Numbered from the stretch's first letter, positions 1 to 12,413 are shown. The stretch is 64,000 nucleotides of DNA from Triatoma infestans (GCA_011037195.1 JAAEAF010005122.1:1-64000); one strand, 5' to 3'. Notes: generated by a model not told the origin, from the letters alone. Numbers and translations: made by a program.

Positions 1-38
1 AAATAGATCGCCCGGTTGCCATCGTAACGATCGTTACG

Positions 39-233
39 AAAGCAGAGAGAGCGAGACACAAAATTGAGAGTCTCACTCGCTACTTAGGCCAGACTAGATT
101 GCGAGACTCTGTTTATATACAGTTGCGCTAGCCCTACAAGGGACAGTCTTTAGAACAGTTGATGTAGCAGTTACAACGCGTCAGCAAACTTTCTCTTTAC
201 TCACTCTAAATCTTGTGTCTCACTCTCTGCTTT
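39..233. mobile_element. MITE-like element with short terminal inverted repeats, copy 1
   Basis: This is a roughly 195-bp non-coding element. Its ends are inverted copies of each other: about 19 bases at 41-59 (agcagagagagcgagacac) pair with 215-233. The body contains a run around 165-190 that recurs in reverse complement near 15350-15375. No open frame of note is present. Small size, terminal inverted repeats and a second genomic copy fit a MITE. I see no clear target-site duplication, and the superfamily cannot be assigned. Confidence 0.6.
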
Positions 234-239
234 AGATCC

Positions 240-1110
240 CTCCCTACACCCTATTACAGACTGCACCTGGTAAGTTATGATTTTTCTATTAATGTCCACG
301 ACACGTGAATATTGGGAGAAATATGGATTTATACAAATAAATGAATGATCCTAACTATGAAAATGTTGAGGTAATTTTTTTTATTTTATTTAAATTAATT
401 GTGTTGTTTTGACAAAGATAAAAACAAAAAAATTATTTGTAATTATTTACTATTCACATTCAACAAACATGACGTAGGTTTTCTCACATACCACATGATA
501 TTCATTTGCGGTCAATTCCACCTTTATGTAGTATTCTTTCTGGTTTGCGTGCAGCTGGAACCCGTATTCTAAGTAGAAAAACAGTCTTCTCTTCTCTACA
601 TTGCAAATATACAAATTATTAACGGATAAAAAATATACTATAGTACTGTCTACGGTCACGTGTGTCTTCCTTTGTTTGGCTGAGAAGTATTTTTTCCCCT
701 AGTTTTAATATCTAGAAATCTATTAAGTAAAACTTTATTGTTTAAATAATTGAGACATCTATTATATATATTGGTAACAGTAATCATTTATTTTGCATTG
801 CTCATAACAACTGTAGATATATGAAACAAAGACATAAAGATGACTTGCACGAAACTTAAATAATTATAATAGATAATATTAATGATAACGCCCACTTTTC
901 AATTATCTTTATAATAACAATGTAATAGTTAATATAATAAAGCTTTGAAATCATCTATACATAAATATGTTCTTGCATTAAGTATAATTATATGCATGTA
1001 TTATTTTTCTTTTAAAGCCTTGCATTGATAAAAGAATTAATTCTATTTTTTATGTAATCACCTGTCATCATCATGTACCTATTTGAATTTCTATTTTAAT
1101 AACTAATATT
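240..1110. other. A+T-rich stretch with no recognised feature
   Basis: I see no gene or repeat family here. The sequence is A+T-rich with short runs. A 69-codon frame at 450-659 on the minus strand has no recognisable similarity or context and is treated as chance. Confidence 0.5.
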
Positions 1111-1117
1111 GTATACT

Positions 1118-1343
1118 AGAGGGAAGCTAGCAAGCGGTGGGCTAGCAAGCACGTGGAGGTCCAGCGATTGAGTCAGGCAGTGCTGTCCATAGATTTTTCC
1201 TTCCTTATGAGTCTTTATAGTTCACTGTCCAGCGAAGAGCAGTCTATAACGAGAGAACTGTAACTGCCGGGTAGTTCGGTACACTGAGATAGCCCCGGGC
1301 ACAAATGACCTCAGAGTTGGCGAGTTTAAAAAAAAAAAAAAGA
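1118..1343 (+). mobile_element. tRNA-derived SINE, family S1, degraded copy
   Basis: The copy ends in a long A run at about 1327-1341, as expected for a retroposed SINE in plus orientation. Its body matches the SINE at 43630: a degraded tRNA-like head (gcgattgagtc where the B box should be), then gctgtcc followed by tagatttt, and a later segment with aacgagagaact and gccgggta. Known SINEs of this kind come from Pol III transcripts and are mobilised by LINE machinery. The A box is not convincing. Confidence 0.6.
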
Positions 1344-1344
1344 A

Positions 1345-1805
1345 GAAAATATATATATATGTTATTTATTCTCTTTGTTTAAATATTTACTCAGAATAGT
1401 TGAAGCCAAAACAATATTATTAAGTAGTGAAAATAAATTACAATTTCAGTAAAAAAACGGAAGGTCACCACATCCATGAAGAAAAAAACAGTTATTTTAA
1501 AAATATATGCAGACTTCAGTCCTTTCACTTATTAATTTTACGCTTAATAAGCAATTTGAAAAAAGCTCTTAAAATTACGGAGACAGATAGAAACAGTTAT
1601 CTCATTGTAATTTCACAAGTACAAAGATTGATTTCCGTAAGAACGAACAATATGTGTTGAGTCAATTGACCGCAATCGGCGGGGAACAAAGAACCCGATG
1701 AAGACCATGGATCCCATTTTCATAGCTTAGTAACTTATATTGAGGAAGCAAAGATCTTAAAGATCTGAAATCTCTTATCAACTGCGTCAAAACCAAGATC
1801 TTTCG
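1345..1805. other. A+T-rich stretch with no recognised feature
   Basis: Nothing recognisable apart from an (AT)n run near 1349-1360 and short direct repeats around aaagatct at 1749-1770. The 77-codon frame at 1427-1660 has no family features. Confidence 0.4.
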
Positions 1806-1807
1806 AA

Positions 1808-1965
1808 TCAGAGATTTTTTCCTGATAACCTGCTTCATTTTGCTGCCTTCTGGGATGTCTAGATAAATAGTGTCATATTACAGATATCCTGAAAAGGTGG
1901 TTGAAAATCTGAAACCAGACTTCAATGTTCTTTAGAATTGCAGAGACCCAGTTAGCCCTGAAAAA
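1808..1965. repeat. Possible ancient copy of foldback family B
   Basis: The phrase gcttcattttg in a similar context at about 1820-1845 resembles the B arm near 62742. About 75 bases later, atcctgaaaaggtgg with ctgaaacc at 1889-1915 resembles a decayed hammerhead-like segment of family B. The resemblance is short and could be chance. Confidence 0.25.
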
Positions 1966-1989
1966 CGGCACTGTTATTTGATTGTTACT

Positions 1990-2805
1990 CATTTAATGAG
2001 GAATCTGACAAACGTCTGTCGGATATGGCGATGGTACTTAATCAGAAAATCAAGTTTGAGCTTACTACGATCTTTCGTTTTTAGATATTCTGTTCAAAGT
2101 TTTTTTTTTTTTGTTATTCTCAGGAGACCCTCAAAATATGTTTCCCTGGACAAAGCCCCTAATTTCGAAAATTGGATATATTCGGAATAGTATTTTCTTA
2201 TCACAGTTACTTACTACATATGGTATTTATATTCTAATAGTTTTATAATATTTAGTCAAATTTTAAACAGAACAACCTTAACTTCAAAAATTTCTAAGCA
2301 TTAAAGTCCTAACGGTTGTTACAAGTACTTTTGATACTTTTTTTTTTATTGATGTCTTATTCTCACGATTTGTTGTTGTGATAAAATTGAAACTAATCAA
2401 CGTTAATAATCGGAACAGAAAATTGCCAACTATATATTGTTAACCACAAGGAAGACTATTCACTGGAATTATTTCGTGAACTTAAATTAAAAAAAAAAAT
2501 TTTTAAATTATTTCTAGAAAAGTTCTGCTATGTATGAATACAGGTGTAGCTATTGTATTTTCGATTTCTTTTTTTGGCCTTGGATTATAATAAAGCATAT
2601 TAATAGAAATTATTACATACATAGTAGTATGTTAAAGACCATGATCAGTTGGATATAAACCTGTTTGAAAAATAGACAAGCTTTATATTTTTACTTTTCT
2701 ACTTTTGACAATAAAATGGAAGTAATTGAAGTGGTAGTTTCAATAAAACATTTTATTAGGTTATAAATAGAAATAATAAATAATTTTCATAATGTTTTAA
2801 ATATG
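1990..2805. other. A+T-rich stretch with no recognised feature
   Basis: No gene or repeat recognised. T-runs at 2100-2112 and 2340-2348, otherwise featureless A+T-rich DNA. Confidence 0.4.
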
Positions 2806-2811
2806 GCCATG

Positions 2812-3495
2812 ACCTCTTTTTAATTTCTCTTAGTTCTGGTAAAAGAAAAACTCGATTGTGTTATTTTTTGTTAATGCGATTGTGTCAAATTTTTGTGAAA
2901 TTGTGTTTCTACCAGAACTACATGTTTTGAGTACTACCGGAAATACATTTTTGGGACCCTATAAGTATGAAAAAAAGTGTTTTAGCGGATAATCTGTACG
3001 TGAGTATATGAACAAAATATCTCAAAAACAAGTTCAAAGTTGGTAATCTGATCCGGTTAATAATACAATACCCTAAATAGGGTTTTGGTCAGAAACCATC
3101 AATCGGAAGTGTGACTTTACTAGGGTTTATTATTTTTTCGCGATTTTATCAAATACGGTGAATTAAATGATTTTCTTTAAACTTCGTATATGTCTACATA
3201 CATAAATACCTTTCACTTTTATTTGAAACATTTTCCCGGGAAAATTGATTTTTGTGGGAACTGATTTTTCTAGGGAACTGTGACATTTTTTCTCCTTGTA
3301 AAGTACCACTTCAGTACACCACATATAGATTATTAATGTACATTAGAACTTCCTCCTTTACCAAATCAGCTCTCACACAAACCACCACATTTATGTTAAG
3401 ATAAATGAGTAAACCTTGAAGTTTAATGAAAATTGGTCATTTCAAATATATAATTACTTATATTAATAGAGGAGTAAAAGAAAGTCAAGTGAGTG
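2812..3495 (+). repeat. Long non-coding repeat family R, copy a (degraded)
   Basis: Recognisable modules of family R appear in order: a decayed ctcttag/ggtaaaag start, a ccggaaata-type segment with ttttgggaccc, then aatcggaagtgtgact, and the attttcccgggaaaa segment near 3231. The same ordered modules recur at 8975, 12414, 53150, 54585 and 59855. It is non-coding. The 3' part near 3370-3500 matches the tail of the long form (aaatgagtaaa, gaaaattggtcat). Confidence 0.6.
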
Positions 3496-3770
3496 TATCA
3501 CATCAGATTCTTTTTCCATCCATTGCATGTTTTGTTTAACAACACTCAAATTCACTATCACTGTTTAAAATCTTATCTAATTCAATATTTGACAATCAAA
3601 AAAACATTTGAATACTTAAATAATCTCTGTATTTTATCTGTAGTAGTTTGCAATATTTTTTTTATTCCTGACCGGTGTCGGATCTATTGTCAGAGTAAAA
3701 TTTCCATCATGTTCGAGTAGAGTTCATTTCAACGTAGTGTTTATTTTACACACTATTTTCTTGTTGGAGA

Positions 3771-4645
3771 GTCATTCAGTAAGTAACGAGACAAATCTCT
3801 CTAATTAAACTTATTTAAACAATACAAAACTTTGGCTACTTTTCAACATAGTCTCCAGTAACATTTAAAGACTTGCTCCATCATTCTTCTAATTTGTATA
3901 TACCTCTGACATAAAATTCTTTGGGTTGATCTCGTAGCCACTTTTGCACCTGATTTTTAACTTCTCCATTGGATTGAAAATTTTTCCCACGTAGAGCCTC
4001 TTTAAGGGGTCCAAACTAATGGAAGTTCGATGAGGCGAGATCGGGGCTGTAGGAGGGATATGAAAGGATCTTCCTTCCCACTTTTTGAAGTGTTTCTTTG
4101 TAGGCGTCCGTAGGTTGTCTTGGAATACATCTCGCACAAGTTTTTTTTTGTACTGCAGCTTATTCTAAATAATGTTAAGGATAGTTCCAAATCTCGCGTG
4201 CACTTCTTCAGCTATCAGTTCAACAGTAACACGCCTGTTGTCCTGAATTAACGCGTTAATGCGAGATTCGAGGGAGGAAATTGCAACTTCAACCGGTCGT
4301 CCACATCGTTGCTCGCCACAGACACTTACACGGCCACTTTTAAACCATTCTACCTATTTGTAAACGTTCGAACCGTTCAAACAATTATTTCCGTACACTT
4401 TCAACAATCTTTGATACCCACTTCAACTAAAAAACTAATCACTGAGCGTTATTCTGTCAAAGTGCAATGCTCGAGCGGACTCGCCATCGTTAAATGAACA
4501 CATTTGAGGTTATGCTTATCTAATACTCTCGAACAGCTGATGAGAATCTAAGTACAAGGATGCCAACTTGACGCACTGAAACTATTGTATTCATTAACCA
4601 AACTTTTCTAAGCTACAGCGATTTGCCTCGTTACTTATTGAATGA
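3771..4645 (-). pseudogene. Mariner transposon with decayed transposase, both TIRs present
   Basis: The ends are inverted repeats: gtcattcagtaagtaacgag at 3771-3790 pairs with the reverse complement of 4626-4645. The minus strand encodes a broken mariner transposase. Around 4360-4180 it reads ESRINALIQDNRRVTVELIA with EEVHARFG, which fits the N-terminal DNA-binding part. Around 4070-3880 it shows SYSPDLASS, then a stop, then FGPLKEALRGK and VQKWLRDQPKEFY, the typical C-terminal block after the last catalytic aspartate. Between them the central catalytic region is missing. At about 875 bp it is shorter than the usual 1.3 kb, and it has several stops and frameshifts, so it is inactive. No TA duplication is clear at the ends. 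Confidence 0.88.
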
Positions 4646-4751
4646 CCTTCATATTATACGGTTAAACCAGACATACAATCAACTAGCCAACAAGAGTGTA
4701 GAGTGTAACAGAAACATTGCGTTGAAATGAACTCTCTACACGAACTTGGTA

Positions 4752-4793
4752 AATTTACTCTGACGATGGATGAAAATCCGAAACCGGTCCGGA
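4752..4793 (+). ncRNA. Hammerhead-ribozyme-like motif in foldback A1, right arm
   Basis: Core elements in order are CTGACGA (4760-4766), one extra T, a 4-bp helix GGAT/ATCC closed by a GAAA loop (4768-4779), GAAA (4780-4783), then the palindromic stem ACCGGT and C. The helix I pairing is weak here, because a C follows the cleavage-site C where A is found in other copies. The extra base between CTGANGA and helix II differs from the textbook core but is shared by every copy in this window. Confidence 0.5.
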
Positions 4794-4889
4794 ATAAAAG
4801 AAATATGCATGCTTCGAAGTATAAAATACCACATTTTATCCATCATTGCGAATCCATCCACATATTTAACTTGAATAATCTATTTAAAT

Positions 4890-5635
4890 ACCCACAGTCC
4901 AGTCTACAATTATAATCCTACTATTAACTATTATGATTAAACCAGGAAATATATTTATCTACACACAATTATACAATTTTTTCATTATTTAATTGCAAAA
5001 TTAAATTTATTTATTATATCTACGAATGTTATCAATGGAATTCTTTTCCACTTACACTATCTACGAGAAAGTAAAAAAATTTGGTAAGTTGTAAATATAA
5101 TTTTGTATCATTGATCTAAATTATATATATTAAAACAGTGATCAGAAAAGAATCGTGACTTTAAATCCATTCCAATTGTATAATCTAATTTTTAAAATGC
5201 AACACGCAACAAGTTATATTTCTATTTCTATTGAACTGAATTATAATAGTTATTTTATTTTTTTATTTTTATTCAAAGCACATATCATCAATTTTTTTTG
5301 TAAAAAAAGTTTATAAATGAGAACTACTTCGTTTCTAATTTTCTTAAAAAAATCATAGTTTTTTTCTATTAAAGCATTAACAGAGAGTTTTCATTCATGA
5401 AACACTCGAAATTCGAAATTGAGTTTTCTTCAGAAACACTTGTGTCTCTTTGGAATGGGCACTGAAAAGATGAGTTAAGGAATTGATCTGTAAATGATGT
5501 GGGTTTGTTGTAAGCATAAAAATGAGGAAATCGCAGAAAGTTCAAATTTGAGTGCCACACCATAGAGAAAAAATGATTTAAATGAAAAATACTCGAACGA
5601 TCGGAAGTATGAGTTTACTAAATAGATTTTTCAGT
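4890..5635. other. A+T-rich stretch with no recognised feature
   Basis: No gene or repeat recognised. The 64-codon minus frame at 5369-5563 lies in sequence without any family match. Confidence 0.4.
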
Positions 5636-5639
5636 TTTT

Positions 5640-6750
5640 TCCCAAGTTTATAGAAACTATGGTGCCAACGATTTCCTAAACAGTGATACCAACTGCAATA
5701 AATCTACTACAACAACTACTGTGAGGGACATTTCCGAAAAAAAAAAAAAATCTGGTTTGAAACACTCACACAACTTTCTCTCTTACTCCAATTCTCAAAA
5801 TTATAATTGACAAATTTATAGATTGTGTACCAAATTTAAATGAACGTCGAAAATTGAAAAAACTGTTCAGTAAAAGCGCACTTCCGGTTTACTAATTTTC
5901 TTGAAACTCGGCCTATTTTAATAATTTATAATTAGGGCTATTTATTTCTAATTAAGTTTGTTTGGATGATAGAATTGTATAATCAATATCTTAGCACTTT
6001 AGAGAAAAACATAATCCAACCCATCCACCAAAAGTGCCCTTAAATGAATTTGCCCGGAGAAATATTTCAAATAAAAGTTGTAGATCTTTGTATGTGTAGT
6101 TTATATACGAAGTTTCAAGAAAATCGTCGGAGCCTTTTTTGAGAAAATCGCAAAAAAGTGAAAAAATTATTTAGTAAAGTTGTAAATTAAAAACACTTCC
6201 GCTCATTCGATTTGTTCAAATTCGGAATTTCAGCAACATATTTAATTCTAATTAACATTGTTTAGATGACAGAGTTGTCTAATAAACTAAAATAGCACTT
6301 TAGATAAAAACCTAGCCCCACCCCTCCCCCAAAAGTACCCTTAAATGAATTTTTCCGGAGAAATGTTTCAAATAAAAGTTGTAGCTCCATGTGTGTATAG
6401 TAGATATACCGTGAGCCATTTTTAAGAAAATTGCAAAAAAGTAAAAAAAAAAAAACTAGTAAAGTAGTACTTCCGGTTGAGGAATTTTGAAGATAACGTA
6501 CTGTCCGATCCCATGGTGATACCTAAACGGAATATCAAGTTGCAACTTTCTATGGTTTTTCGTTTTTGAGCTATGCTGTTCACATACATATTTATTCCAC
6601 ACACACACAGACCATTTTCTAAAAACCACATTCTTGGACTCAGGGGACCTCAAAACGGATATTTCCGATGAAAACTCCGGAATTTCCGGATATCGAAAAT
6701 GTGACACGATTAAGTACTTCCTCTTACTAGGAGCAAGAGAAAGTAAAAAA
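5640..6750 (-). repeat. Non-coding repeat family R, copy b
   Basis: A long copy of family R in minus orientation. From left to right it has gaaacactcacacaacttt, two modules about 300 bp apart (cacccctccccc near 6318 and its decayed equivalent near 6018, each followed by aaaagt and a ccctt), the acttccggtt landmarks near 5882 and 6470, a (CA)n tract near 6600, and the terminal cttcctcttactagg with gagaaagtaaa near 6717-6748. No coding capacity is visible. The ORF-like frames here arise within the repeat and recur with stops in other copies. Confidence 0.8.
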
Positions 6751-6759
6751 CATTTTAGA

Positions 6760-8970
6760 GGCATTTAAAAGGCGTAGCAAATTGGTGTTTTCTTTATATC
6801 ATGGTTCAACTTTACTGTCAACCGCATTAAGTGCTCATTTTCTGAATAATTTCTGCAATTTCCATAAAGCTTCAACGATTTCTTTTAAACCTGATATACC
6901 TACAACTACTCGAACTTTGAAACAATTTTCCGGCCAAATTTATTTTAAGAGGGTTCAGAGGAGCAGTTACGGACGTTAGTCTTACTTCTTAACTGTCGTT
7001 ACAATGATTTAATTTCGCCATTTACTACAGTGTTAATAGTAATTAAATATTTGATAGCAATCATTAATACATTAATTGAAGTGAGAATTGAAATAAGTGA
7101 AAGTTGTGTAAAAGTTTCACAGCATATTTTTTCTTCAGTAACATTTATTATTAACATAACATTTATTAATTTAATAATTTATTTTAATAACATTTATTAT
7201 TAACATCAATAACATTTATCGATGTTTTTTTTACTTTTTTTTTTTCTCATACTTTTTTTAAATTGTTTCTCATTATACTTTCCTCCTTATGTTGAACTTC
7301 CTTATCTGCCTCCACTTTCTCTTTTTCTCTTATCTTTACAGATACTTGTGGCTCCAGTAATGTTTTTAAAGACCCAAATCTTATCGTTGTTATATATGTA
7401 CATCACTGAGCAAATAAAGTTTATAATATATAAAAAGATGCATGTACGTAAGAAGACATTTGTTTATGTCTATAAACACGAGTCAGTAAAAAATTAGAAA
7501 CTTCGTTAAGTTGAAATGTTGTAAATAGTAAGCTATCAAATCAAGTCATTATCAAGAAAAAAGAAAAAAAAAAAAAATTTGGAAAGGAATGCATAAATGG
7601 GTAAAAAAGCAGTAGGGTACAATAAAAATGCTTTATTATATTACGAAAAATGTGAGTGGGTATTGTCCAGGGATAACAAGTTTTTAAAGAATAGTGAACA
7701 TGTTATTGAAATAAAAGGGTCATTAAATGGCAGATGTAGATCAGTAGAAAATAAGATGTTGTTCGAATTGTATGTTATTGACGACGGCTTAGTGGTTATT
7801 TATTTTTATGTGAAAGATCAAGAGAAAGAGAGATATTTTTGATTTTTTTGTTTCGAGTTAAAAAAAAAAATATTTAATATTACTAAAGCGCACGTGTTTA
7901 AATAGAGTTCAATAAATTTAAATTCGTAAATAGAATTTTAACATCTTCATCGATATTAATTATCGATAATTTTTTTTTTACATTAGTTTTATGTTGTTAC
8001 TGATTCTAAAATATGTTTCAACTTGGTGGAACGATGATATTGCAGATTTTACGTGTAAATTTTTTGTTGTTTCATTTTTCAAAAACTTTTCATTAAAAAA
8101 GTACAATGTCATGTTATTGCTTACTTTTTTTTTATTTTTTAAATCGATTCACAATCGAAACTGAAACATTTTTTTTCTCTCTCAAGCGACAATAACATTT
8201 TCATTAATTTAATGTGATTTTGAAACACATTTAGTAACTTATTTTTTTAAACAAATATTGCGTGAATCCATAAAAAATTTAAACCATTTTTTCCATGGTA
8301 AATTTCATTGAATAACTCATTAATTTAAAAAAAAAAAATTCGTAAATTTAATTGATTCGATTCAATTTTAAACTGTTAAAATGGAATTTTAGGAGTTTGA
8401 GCGAGGGAAAAACTCGTTGTGAGAAAAACACTTGAAAAAAAATTGAAATTCTGAAATTTTTTTGAATTTGAAAAAGCATCTCTTTTAGAACAGTTCCTAA
8501 AAGTTTAATGATGTCGAACTTTGAGAAAATTGGTACTTCCTACTTAAAAAAAATTTTTCTAATGTAACTTAATTGAAAAAATAACTTGTTGACTTCTGAA
8601 TTAAATTTTTGCCTTTCATTGGATGGAAGTTGCAAAAAACTTTGTGTGTGTGTGTGTGTTTTATTAAAAAAAAAAAAAAAAAAAAAAAAAGTTTAATTTA
8701 TTCTATTTCTTTATTAAAAGTTCTTTTGGAGTTTGTATTTACTGTTTGGTTTGAATGTCAATGACCTAGCGGCCCGGGAAAATTTTATCAGTAAATTGGA
8801 TTACATTCTGTTCACCCTTGGACTTGTTAAAACAAAAAAATAAATAAATAAATATATATACACGTTTATTCACTTATATTGCATGACAATGCGTTCTAAT
8901 TTAAAAATTCTGTAAATACTTTAATTAGTGTGTGTCTTGTCGAACTGGGAAATGATTTTTTTACTTTTTT
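6760..8970. other. A+T-rich stretch, homopolymers, one orphan open frame
   Basis: No identifiable element. There is a (TG)n tract at 8643-8659 followed by a 25-base A run at 8666-8690. The frame 7597-7842 (+, 81 codons, ATG to TGA) has a reasonably balanced composition and no internal repeats. It matches no family I recognise and has no visible promoter or splice context, so it is more likely chance than a gene. Confidence 0.35.
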
Positions 8971-8974
8971 TTTT

Positions 8975-9325
8975 TTACTTTCTCTTACTACTCCCCCCCT
9001 AGTAAGGAGGAAGTATTGCGATGTTTTTGGAATTTGAGGTTTCTCCGGAAGTACATGTTTTGAGGCTCCGTATGTACGAATGTTTTTTTGTGAATGGTGT
9101 GTGTCTCTGTCTGTGTATGTGTGAGAACAAAATATCTTAAAAACGTGAAATCGCTAGAATCTCGAACTTGGTTTCCGTTTAGCATCTCACACGATGGTTT
9201 CGGGTCATATCCAGCAACCGGAAGTGCGACTTTACTTTATGTTTTCTTTAGTCGTTCGCGATTTTTACGAAAATGGTTTCAACGAATTTCTTTAAATTTC
9301 GTATTGGAAATACGACCTTGGATTT
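8975..9325 (+). repeat. Non-coding repeat family R, copy c
   Basis: Starts with the R-type end (ctttctcttacta and a decayed hairpin, then taaggaggaagtattg), followed by ttctccggaagtacatgttt, a (TG)-rich tract around 9097-9121, aacaaaatatctt, and aaccggaagtgcgacttta near 9218. The module order is the same as in the copies at 12414 and 53150. Confidence 0.75.
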
Positions 9326-9369
9326 TTATCTATAGTCATCCTTCTTTTGAAGGTATGAATGATTAATTC

Positions 9370-10240
9370 GTAGTTAGACAAAAAAAAAAAATGTTTTAAT
9401 AATCTGGAAAGTAATAATCATAAAATTTGATTATATTCATTTTTATTACGCTATTAAATATTGAGTTATAAATAGGTGAAATTTTAATTGCCAAGTGTTG
9501 AATAGACGGGACAGTGGGAGTATTAACATTTACCGTCTTAGAGAGAGGTGAAGTTCACGTGGAAGAAGTTCAGGCGGATTGCCGTTACAATTGGGACAAG
9601 TTGTTTGACATTTCTGATCTAGTTAAATAAAATAATTAAGGGCAATAAATATTTTTTTAAAAAATCTTTTGGAAATTGTTTGGTTTTGTGCAGTTTTAAT
9701 GAGGATTTATCTGAATCAATTAATAAACATTATTCACCTCTTTCTTCATTGTCCTTTACGGTTAATTTTAAGGAAACCATACTTGTTTTTTCTTAAATTT
9801 TCGTTTTTTTTTTTTTTTAAAAAAAATAGAATTCTATTTACACCTCAAAAAAATATCCCAAAACATTTTTCTTAACTACTTCAAAGAAAATTACTAAAGA
9901 TAATAAAACTTTTAATTTTTTCACTTTAAGTAGAGTGGCATTATAAATTTTTACTTTGTTAAATTGTGGTTACTTTAACATTATTGTTTTGAACTATTGA
10001 TTCTTTCAAATTTTGTGTACAAAAGAAAGTTGAGATTATTATTAGAAAGCTACTAAAATAGCAATCATTATTATTTTTATTTTATTTTTTAAGCACGGTG
10101 CGCGATTCGTGAGCAAGGGAAGAACACTTGTTTTCTTAGTTTTGACTACATATACCACAATCACAGACACAAGCACATCTGTCCACGCCTGAACACAAAC
10201 GCATACACACCTGCACAGCCACCCCAACCTACATCCAGCG
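9370..10240. other. A+T-rich stretch with no recognised feature
   Basis: No gene or repeat family recognised. It contains T-runs near 9800 and a CA-rich patch near 10190-10215. Confidence 0.4.
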
Positions 10241-10249
10241 AGATACCTG

Positions 10250-10990
10250 TTAGTGAAATACTACAAAGAGATTATCTCTCTAATCAAGCTTTCTCTCATT
10301 TTCAAACTTCCTCGGCACCAGACCCACGTCAGAGACACAATGCACGGTACCGCTCCACACTGGAGACCCACTCTTAAAAATTGAAGGGGTATCATTTAGA
10401 GAAATGATATCCCCCTCCATACATCGCTAACTTGGCTGCGTGAGGCCTGGTCAGATTAAACACGTCTTTGACTGATGTATTGACTAGATACATTTCAATC
10501 GTTTTCTTTACCATACCACGCAACATACAGTCGAGTGTTGACAATTGTGTGGTCCAGTTAAGACCATTCGGTCTCAGTACAATGAGTGCCGAGCAATCTC
10601 AGGATGCGGCCGAGGGTCTAGTCCATTATAGTAAGGCCCGGTTTCTGGACCAAATCCTGGTTTCATGCCAGCTCACGTTGGAGCATTTTCGACATACCAT
10701 TTGATAGCTCGCCAGATATTTCCTGTTTAGATCGCTAGAAAATGATGGACCATCTTCAGGGGCAGCGTGGCATACTTGCACTTGGTGCCAGAGATACTTA
10801 GTCCCTCAATATATTATTACTATTATTTTTTAAGACACTACAACTTGTATGTTTATTGGCGCCCAGTGTCATTTCAGTGAACTGCTGACCTTCATGGCAC
10901 TGTTTTCTCGTTACAGATAACGCTATCCACCACCAGCGTTCACTGGTGAGGTTCCTAGGAAGAAGAAACTGCCGCGTGGGAGCGCAATAC
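10250..10990. other. Unassigned block richer in G+C, possibly a decayed retroelement 3' end
   Basis: This block is clearly richer in G+C than its flanks. It holds an imperfect hairpin at 10386-10414 (ggggtatcattt, loop, aaatgatatcccc). Near 10806-10835 a segment ends in tattattactattatttttt, reminiscent of the simple-repeat tails of non-LTR elements. A frame at 10468-10704 (+) shows no domain I recognise. I cannot assign the block to a family. Confidence 0.3.
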
Positions 10991-10999
10991 CAAAAACTC

Positions 11000-12410
11000 T
11001 AGAAATTCACTTAAACAATCTTTTTGGTTTAATATTTGAAATTGTATTTTGTAATTAAATGGATATAAAATAAAATGGAATCTTGAAGACCATATTAATT
11101 ATGCAGATGTTAAATTGAGGTTTATGCCTCTTCGCAGCACAATACATGTAATAATTCTTCCTTGATTATTATTATCATTGCAAATATCGAAATATCTCTA
11201 TCAAAATTATTTACCGAGGTGGTAAAATAGAATAAAATAAATCCTGATTATTACTTTGTCTTTATTAATGCCATTGGTTGCTGGAATATAGCAGAGTCCT
11301 AAGCTGGAAGAAGTAGTGGTTATAAGAATTCTAAAAAGTCAAGAGCGACAATTCACGGACCTGTTGTATTAATAAAGTAACTAATATGACAGCTCTGGAG
11401 TGCTCCTCTATTTTTATATTTCATATAATAAGATGATAGTCATTATTGTTATATATATATATATATATTTTGTTAAAGACACTATAGTTATATAGGACTA
11501 GTTTTCTAGGCTGTTTTCATTCATTTAAAAGCCGTTATTTTTGACGTCTTTATTTTCAAAAAAAAAAATTCCTTTTTGTAGTAAATTTTTATCAAAATTT
11601 ATACAAGATTTTATATTACTTTGTTCTAAAATATAAAAATATTCATATGAATCAAAAGTTCCTGGTTTTTTTCGTATGAATTTATATAAATATTAGAATT
11701 TTATATTTTTTAAAATATTTTTTCTTTTATGTTTTGCTTCATCTATACAGGAATTTTAAGCAGCATCTTATTTGAAATTGTTCTTATGTAAGTTCTTTTT
11801 AACGATTTTTTTTTTAAAATACTGAAATATCTTAAAAATTAATATCTAAAGTTATTGTTGGCAAAGTAGTTTAGTTTTCATAATTTAATATTTATTCTTC
11901 GTATATATATATATATTATATATACGTATTTTAGTTTTACTGTTTCTACATATCCTTCCGACGATAAAATGGAATTTGCATTCTGACTAGTACATTTCTC
12001 GTATCTGAAAAAAATCACTGCCTCAGATTGTGTTGATACTTTAGCACTATCATGTAATTTTCAAAACATCTCTTGCTGGATTTTGGAAAGGGAAGCCCCC
12101 GGAGGTAGAGAGACAGATCGACAGAGGTGATGCTCTTACAGAAGATTTCACATGTAGGATTTTTATTTTGATTCAATTGCTACTTTTTGAGAAAGGCATT
12201 TTGAAATTAAGTTTAGCATCCTATACTTTCAGCAGTAATAATTATTACGTGAACCAAGTTCTGTATAATTACTTTACGTTTCGCATAAATACATCAATTA
12301 GCACAATTGTTTTTGGAATTAGAGAATATGTTATATTATTGTTATGGCTGCAATTATTGTAAACCTATCGAAAAAATAGTCCAATTCTTTTACATTTAAT
12401 ATTCGTGTAG
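11000..12410. other. A+T-rich stretch with no recognised feature
   Basis: Featureless apart from (AT)n tracts at about 11450-11467 and 11902-11920. The 64-codon frame at 12168-12362 is not recognisable. Confidence 0.4.
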
Positions 12411-12413
12411 TTA

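Larger units (their letters stand above)
3625..4885. mobile_element. Foldback family A, copy A1, with a mariner between its arms
   Basis: The left arm (about 3625-3767) and the right arm (about 4684-4880) are inverted versions of the same sequence. The right arm reads aacagaaacattgcgttgaa, ctctacacgaacttggt, ctgacgatggatg, ccgaaaccggt and atgcatgct in order. The left arm carries the reverse complement, including cctgaccgg and ttcatttcaacgta. In copy A2 the space between arms is about 250 bp of non-coding sequence. Here it is replaced by a mariner with both terminal repeats. The outer boundaries are approximate. Confidence 0.7.

Noticed and set aside
450..659. 69-codon minus-strand frame
   Set aside because: It lies in A+T-rich DNA, shows no domain or conserved residues, no splice or polyadenylation context, and is of a length expected by chance.
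6456..6764. 102-codon minus frame and its overlapping companions at 6422 and 12462-12656
   Set aside because: These frames recur in family R copies with different stops, so they come from the repeat sequence and are not proteins.
7597..7842. 81-codon plus frame with a balanced residue mix
   Set aside because: Considered as a small gene. No family resemblance or supporting signals; mentioned only within the surrounding interval.
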